Source of the DNA: Chimonanthus salicifolius | Taxonomy: Eukaryota > Streptophyta > Magnoliopsida > Laurales > Calycanthaceae | Direction: 5' to 3' | Length of the DNA: 64,000 nucleotides | Assembly: GCA_013350335.1 (NCBI GenBank) | Contig: CM023536.1 | Span: forward strand, 46,570,314-46,634,313 | Shown here: in pieces, positions 60,282-64,000 of the stretch | How the letters are laid out: every line of letters begins with the position of its first letter | Position numbering within the stretch: position 1 is the first letter of the stretch | Program-made: the position numbers and the translations under genes | The notes under the pieces: model-generated | Told to the model about the DNA's origin: nothing | Database searches by the model: none | The model's input: only the letters and a program-made list of their open reading frames with translations

Positions 60282-63275
60282 TATTACTCTGATAAAAGGG
60301 TGGGTGGGTGTATGCTACACTCACAAGCTTTAAAAGTATAGGTTTTTTCACCTGAAAAATCAGGTAAAAGTTATTTTATAATATAAAAAAGTCAAGTCAT
60401 ACTTTATTAATTTCTTCCCAGTACTTATATTATAATATTTATCTATTTATTGAGTGACTCAAAATCTCACTTACAAAGAAGATCAGTTGAAGTGATTATT
60501 CAAGTATTTAATAATTTGTAGAATGAAGCATATCGTAAAAGCATGTACCAAATTTTTTTTTGAGAAGTAATAAAGTGATTATATTATTAAAGAAAAAATG
60601 TCTAAAAAGTATAGACCCAGCCAAAACAAGAAATAATAAATCAAAAACAATAAAAGCTCTAAGTGGACAAGTAGGTACATCGTGCACAATCCAAAGAGCC
60701 TCCTCTTTAGATATGGAAGACGAATAATCCGCTACATCATTTGCTGCATGCCTGATATGAACGATGGAGACCTCTAGTCTCCAAAGAAGTGCCTTGATCT
60801 CTCTAACTATGGTAATCAGTCTCTAGGGGGATCGCTTCAAACATTTTGCCCGTTGAATGACATTTGTCGAATCTCCCTCATTGACTAATTTTCCACCACC
60901 TAGACCTACCCAAATAATCAAACCTCTCCTGATACTAAAGTATTTGCCGATATGTAACAGAAAATTATTGGCATAATGCAATGACCGCTACATAATGTTA
61001 CAATATATCGATGAGAAATTCGGCTGCATTGGTGCCTGTTGCGACTGTATCGTTGTGACCCATATCGACTACAACGGGCACTTTATAGTGGTAGAATTTT
61101 TTTTAGAAATGTAGTGGGGCCACAGGGATAAAACTCACTTCCCTTCGTCTTCCACATCCAAAAGTCAGTAGCTGTCGTTTGAGGGTTTTTAGAGGAAGAA
61201 ATCCTTGAGCACCATTTTTACCTATTTCAAACTCGATTCGAAGCAATTTTTGTCTACTTCATAAGATCTACATTGTCTGCCGATTTAGTCGTTGGATCTT
61301 TCATTTTTGCATAACAAAATTTTAGAAGAAGACCTTCATTTATCAAGGTATTAGCTTCTAAACACCTTATTTTTCTTTCCCATTTGTGTTTTCTAAAATA
61401 AAAAAAGTATATTAAGGGTTGAGCATTTAATGAATTTTATTGTTGGAGAATGAAATTCATGGAGGATATATGAAAATTTTTGGATTTTTTAGTATAAGAA
61501 TGGTGGATGGAGTAATTAGGAGACTAATAAGATATGTTTAAATGTCGGATCTCTTGCATTTATTTTTAATTTAATCCAATTTTGGGTCTAAGGTTAACAA
61601 ATTTGGGGGCTTTTGAAAATAAATTATTGTTTTCATTTAATCATCAATTCTTAGTGTAATATAGGTGTGATTTTGTGTTGCATTCTTTTTGATGACCAAG
61701 GTGTCCAAGGGTCTCACATGTATCAAGGTAAGCAATTAAGGGGAGTGGCTCAGAAGGGTGTTAAGCGTGAATCGAACTCAGGACCTCCCTTCATGAGGAG
61801 AGCTTCTTGACCGTCAGACCAACCCCTTCTTGGATTTTGTGTGTTACATATTTGGAAATGTTCTAAGATCTTTTCGTGGGTGGATATTTTTTAGTGGGTG
61901 GACATTCAAGACACTAATCTACTCTTTAAATGTTAGTTCTAATGCATTTCTAAATTTTTTTCGAATTTAATCAGAAATTTTGCTTGACCGTATGTATAGA
62001 AGTCGACGAGAACAATTCTTAGGGTTTAGCACAAAATTATAAAATATAACTTTGATAAGATTAGTTTAGCCATTTTTTAAAGGTATTTTTTTTAATTTCA
62101 AAAGTTGTAACGCTAGATTTATGTCAAATTGAGTACAGTGCAATTCAATTTGGAGAGAGATGGATCTATTGAATCCACTGTGAGCCCCACAAGCTAAAAT
62201 TTGCATGAAGGTTTCATGAGAACTATTCTAAAATTCTATAAAATTTGATTACTACAAGTCATTTTTAATTTTTATATTTTTCTTATCCAACTAAGATTAA
62301 AAAAAAAAAAAAAATTACATTCGTATCCAATCAAGTATATAGTGTTCTAATAAACTTATGGACATCATTATTAGTGAGGTTGCATATAACATGACCCCAT
62401 TCCATTACTACAAAATGTTAGATCTTCTCAAGAATTATGTGCCTCAAATGATTTTAAATTTTAGACTATTTAAATCTCAAGTTAAAACGTTGAAGAGAGA
62501 AATATCTCATATAAGCATTATCCATATGAGAAAAGTTCATACAAAAGCATTAATCAATTCTATACTGAAAGTATATCGTTGTTAACATAAATTTGACTTC
62601 AGTTTATTTAACTTTTAAAATTAAATTAGAGGTCTTAAAGATCAACTTCTTCTGAACTTATCTTGATACATAGGGCTTGTGAGAGAGTTAATATATTTAT
62701 AGAGATTAATTTCATCTCCAAAATAAGGCTAACAATTTTCCCACGGGCATTTTGTGTTTAGCGACACGGGTTTTAATGTATTTCCGATTTTACCCTTCGC
62801 ATAAACAGTAAAATTTCAACAGATTGAATTTTACTGTTCATGTATATTTCGACGAGCTGATTTGCATTATTCATGAATTTTGGCGAGTCGATTTGTACTG
62901 TTTATGAATGGCATTTTTTTTCTTCGGTACGACTGAGGGCAAATTGGGCATCACGATAAAACTCGTATCTGTATACACAAAATACCAATGGGAGGATCGG
63001 TGGCCCATAATAAAATAGAGATAACCTACAATAAAAAAAAAAACTAGTATAATCGAGTTTAATCATTTAATGTAAATAGAAAGGGAGATGAGATGAGGCG
63101 TACATGCTTACAACATGGCAGACGGTGTTGTTAAGATAGGTGCAGTTGCAGGTGACAGCATTCTCAAATCCTTCTACCGGATTTGGATCTGCCCAACCCG
63201 ATTCTCCACTGCATGGATCCACACTGAAATTCCATCTTTTGCCCAATGTCTTGCCTATTTCTTTGAGAGCATCCA
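45842..63275 (-). CDS. LRR receptor-like kinase with malectin-like domain (LRR-VIII-2 type), first exon outside window
   Basis: Twenty-three exons: 63275-63104, 60038-59967, 59877-59809, 59714-59643, 59546-59475, 54901-54830, 54701-54630, 54309-54238, 54099-54028, 53938-53867, 52919-52848, 52752-52687, 52484-52425, 52318-52283, 52124-52081, 49584-49184, 49108-48913, 48748-48602, 48446-48328, 48228-48018, 47932-47695, 46481-46331, 46234-45842. All introns are GT-AG, phases agree, and the sum gives 983 codons plus stop with no internal stop. Order: N-terminal cap, LRRs on 69-72-nt exons, malectin-like domain, transmembrane helix, cytoplasmic Ser/Thr kinase, Ser/Gln-rich tail. The family acts as plasma-membrane receptors in immunity or development; the ligand is not inferable. 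The exon before 63275 must end in phase 1 and lies beyond 64000. Large introns (3.1, 4.6 and 2.5 kb) are swollen by transposons; coding looks intact. Confidence 0.93.
46763..47310 (-). mobile_element. Copia-like LTR debris in kinase intron
   Basis: Two related blocks (46845-46945 and 47140-47300) share GTGGACRTA, GAACCACGTAAAT and a T-rich tract, ending CGTTTCCTCCCAACAG, like the U3/U5 end of Copia LTRs such as the one at 17930-18037 (GTGGACGTAGGCC, CCGAACCACGTAAAT). An A tract lies at 47050-47064. Orientation and ends uncertain. Confidence 0.45.
48602..48748 (-). CDS. Transmembrane exon
   Basis: Encodes a short proline/glycine stalk, then the hydrophobic helix [20 protein letters not shown] (about visible residues 580-600) and a basic/Cys stop-transfer sequence (WWKGCLCRK). 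The Cys residues could be palmitoylated (inference). Confidence 0.9.
48913..49584 (-). CDS. Malectin-like domain (two exons)
   Basis: Exons 49584-49184 and 49108-48913 encode about 199 residues starting [17 protein letters not shown], with [52 protein letters not shown] and [18 protein letters not shown]. These are the conserved blocks of the extracellular malectin domain of LRR-VIII-2 kinases, proposed to bind carbohydrate or partner receptors. Confidence 0.92.
50260..50760. mobile_element. Second copy of the LTR-like repeat in the malectin-upstream intron
   Basis: TCAGAAATGTATTGTC, TGGATCGGTGTTGAACCCATGG and GGAACCACATAAATCT match 46790-46880, and GACGTTTCCTCCCAATAG matches the end near 47270. 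The sequence is interrupted by a C/G-rich run near 50313-50340. Confidence 0.5.
51046..51222 (+). mobile_element. tRNA-derived SINE in intron
   Basis: Head GCATGGGTAGCTCAGTTGG (A box), GGATTTGACTCCCCT (degenerate B box), body with TCACCTCCAATATGAGGTGGG, A tail to 51222. CATTGCTTCCCCAAGAA occurs both upstream (51003) and just after the tail (51217), a likely TSD. Confidence 0.75.
51371..52026 (-). mobile_element. 5'-truncated L1-type LINE in intron
   Basis: The minus-strand frame 52026-51745 carries the RNase H start of plant LINEs ([16 protein letters not shown] with the first Asp, [13 protein letters not shown] with the Glu). It continues through a stop to [13 protein letters not shown] (second Asp) and HISQ. 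A 3' UTR and A tail end at about 51371-51385 (T run on plus). Same orientation as the host gene; inactive. Confidence 0.85.
52081..63275 (-). CDS. Ectodomain part 1: N-cap and leucine-rich repeats
   Basis: The first visible exon encodes [21 protein letters not shown], then CSGESGW and paired cysteines (CNCTY), the LRR N-cap. Ten exons of 69 or 72 nt, all in phase 2, each encode one repeat of the plant type (for example [39 protein letters not shown]), from about visible residue 55 to 305. Exons 52752-52081 complete the C-terminal cap ([21 protein letters not shown]). The equal-phase modular exons are typical of this subfamily. Several N-glycosylation sequons (NNT, NFT, NWT, NGT) are present. 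Confidence 0.9.
53171..53532. mobile_element. hAT MITE in LRR intron, TSD ATCTTTAG
   Basis: Ends TAGGGCTGCA and TGCAGCCCTA, perfect 8-bp TSD ATCTTTAG (53163-53170, 53533-53540). Interior is made of CGGGTCGGGTT/AACCCGACC units. 362 bp. Confidence 0.95.
54365..54572 (-). mobile_element. SINE-like repeat in LRR intron
   Basis: Minus strand: GGGGGTTGGCGTGACAGTCAAG, then TCTTGACTTCGACTCATGC as a B-box-like element, ending near GACACCTTGGTCAT. The same order recurs at 61685-61840 in another intron of the gene. Confidence 0.6.
55430..55900 (+). repeat. Pair of ~95-bp direct repeats in intron
   Basis: GGCAACAAGTTAAACTTAAC...CCATCACCATACGTTAGTCTTACATAGGTGAG (from 55442) recurs as GGACAAGAAGTTCAAAGTTAG...CCATCACCATAAGTGAGCCTTACATAGGTGGG (from 55806). 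Parent repeat unknown. Confidence 0.6.
56203..56232 (+). repeat. (G)30 homopolymer in intron
   Basis: An unbroken run of about 30 G follows GGGGGCGC. On the transcribed (minus) side it is a C run. Length may be affected by sequencing or assembly. Confidence 0.7.
56690..59270 (+). mobile_element. Degenerate RTE-clade LINE in kinase intron
   Basis: Plus strand, opposite to the host gene. Endonuclease remnants ([18 protein letters not shown], near 56770; NSRNGLGIV), reverse transcriptase remnants ([20 protein letters not shown] near 57550, [17 protein letters not shown]) and C-terminal pieces ([10 protein letters not shown] near 58695; [14 protein letters not shown] near 59000) occur in the order of plant RTE elements, with many stops and frameshifts. 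The 3' end AATGATGATGAGATAAA fits the short-repeat tails of RTEs. A MITE interrupts the reverse transcriptase at 57816. Confidence 0.85.
57816..58435. mobile_element. MITE nested in the RTE reverse transcriptase
   Basis: Ends CCAATATTATCAGA and, reverse-complemented, CCAATGTTATCAGA. Flanks TTTGCG (57810-57815) and TTTGTG (58436-58441) suggest a short, slightly decayed TSD. Skipping the insert, the RTE reading frame continues in phase across the site, which supports the borders. Interior has GGCCCGTGGGTCAAAACGGG-like units. Confidence 0.75.
60098..60275 (+). mobile_element. tRNA-derived SINE in intron
   Basis: ACATGGGTATAGTTCAATTGG (A box) and CTGGTTCGAACCCCCATGG (B box), body GGGGTAGTGGGCTCACCCATG, tail of A's then (TA)n to about 60283. 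Clear pol III SINE. Confidence 0.85.
60553..60960 (-). mobile_element. 5'-truncated L1-type LINE in intron
   Basis: Minus strand reads [12 protein letters not shown] and [15 protein letters not shown], the C-terminal RNase H blocks of plant LINEs, with one in-frame stop between them. The A tail corresponds to the T run near 60551-60560. Confidence 0.8.
61685..61840 (-). mobile_element. SINE-like repeat in intron
   Basis: Minus strand: GAAGGGGTTGGTCTGACGGTC, GAGTTCGATTCACGCTTAAC (B-box-like), ending GACACCTTGGTCATC. Same family as 54365-54572. Confidence 0.65.
62733..63007. mobile_element. MITE with TCCCAYKGGYATTTTGTGT ends in intron
   Basis: Left TTCCCACGGGCATTTTGTGT; right, reverse-complemented, CTCCCATTGGTATTTTGTGT; both followed by ACGGGTTTTA/ACGAGTTTTA and a TTTGCCCT/TTTACCCT block. 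Related to 29502-29690. Boundaries approximate. Confidence 0.65.
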
Positions 63276-64000
63276 CTGTTTACATTCATTCAACAAATTT
63301 TGAAATTAGATGCACATGAATGCACGTTTCCACTATTCTTATTTAAATTCAAAGAAAAACAACACAAATCAGGCAGTATTTTCTAAAAACATGAGATGAA
63401 TTGCCTGTACAAAACAGGTAGAGCAATTGCAAAAAAATTATTCATGAAACACAAAACAATAACAAGGGCCTTATCATATTTAACTAAGTCATAGTCTTGG
63501 TCTCAATGAATCTGTTCTGGGCTAGGCTTTGTCAAAAAAGATCCAGCCTACCATTTAAAGTCCGTTTATTTTACATCTAGCACTGTTTTTTTTTTAAAAA
63601 AAATGTGTTTTGTAACTTGAATATTTAACTATACATATTGAAAACATGCTTAAATACATACTACTAAGTAACACTTCAATCCAAAACTCAATTTCAAGCC
63701 ACTTAATCTTGAATGTCAAAGTTGGTGGACATCCTTGAAAAAATGATGTTGGTGATTTTGACCATTAACATAAGTGATTAGAAATTGAGTATGGAGAAAA
63801 AAAAATTAATATATTCATTATTCTTTTAATCTATGTGGTTATATTTTCCAATTTATAAGAAAATAAAAATATATAAAATTAATGGGCCTAAAAGCCCGAC
63901 AAACCACGAAGACCTTTAAGTAAAATCCCGAGCTTGACCCGTCGGATACAAATCTTGTTCAATCCTATTTAGTTAAGTTGAACTCGAGCCACCTTGGGAC
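63276..64000 (-). other. Intron preceding the first visible kinase exon
   Basis: AT-rich with no signal-peptide-like exon on the minus strand and no recognisable transposon ends, so the first exon is inferred to lie beyond the window. Confidence 0.55.

Noticed and set aside
63104..63112. Alternative donor GTAAGC after CATGTT for the first visible kinase exon
   Set aside because: It leaves phase 0, incompatible with the next exon; GTACGC at 63103 gives the required phase 2 and a continuous LRR lead-in.

Overview
This is plant nuclear DNA, almost certainly from an angiosperm with a transposon-rich genome. The evidence is a multi-exon receptor kinase gene with plant-type splice sites and many plant transposon classes recognisable by their ends and target-site duplications (TSDs): MULE, hAT, Stowaway, Copia, Ty3-type long solo LTRs, TRIM, RTE and L1-like LINEs, and tRNA-derived SINEs. 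I cannot name the species. Layout: (1) 1-2080: a MULE-type transposase on the minus strand, running off the left edge, behind a palindrome-rich 5' region and a terminal inverted repeat. (2) 3611-4630: a 1.0 kb non-autonomous MULE with related ends and a perfect 9-bp TSD, carrying a tandemly repeated, possibly captured coding fragment. (3) 4641-18736: a four-level transposon nest. A long-TIR MULE-like element (9-bp TSD) encloses Ty3-type LTR debris and a deleted Copia element (5-bp TSD). The Ty3-type LTR is split by a 3.4 kb solo LTR (5-bp TSD), which is itself split by an intact TRIM (5-bp TSD). The left Copia LTR is split by a hAT element (8-bp TSD). (4) 18.7-32 kb: AT-rich DNA with hairpin-forming MULE and hAT elements, plus one isolated exon on the minus strand (21276-21408) that looks like the promoter-proximal signal-peptide exon of a receptor kinase. 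(5) 32162-35741: a 3.6 kb solo LTR with an internal array of palindromes. (6) 26.9-45.6 kb: a collinear pair of duplicated segments (28.2-29.3 plus 35.9-38.5 kb against 41.5-42.5 plus 42.7-45.6 kb) that differ by transposon insertions. (7) 45842-63275: the one clearly intact host gene, an LRR receptor-like kinase with a malectin-like domain (LRR-VIII-2 type), minus strand. I resolve 23 exons with an open frame of 983 codons; the first exon lies beyond position 64000. The introns hold LINE, RTE, SINE, hAT and LTR debris. The receptor kinase should act at the plasma membrane; all other coding sequence is transposon-derived or unrecognised. Across the window, unrelated transposon families carry arrays of short CpG-containing palindromes in subterminal or LTR-internal positions. 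This is the most interesting pattern I see.
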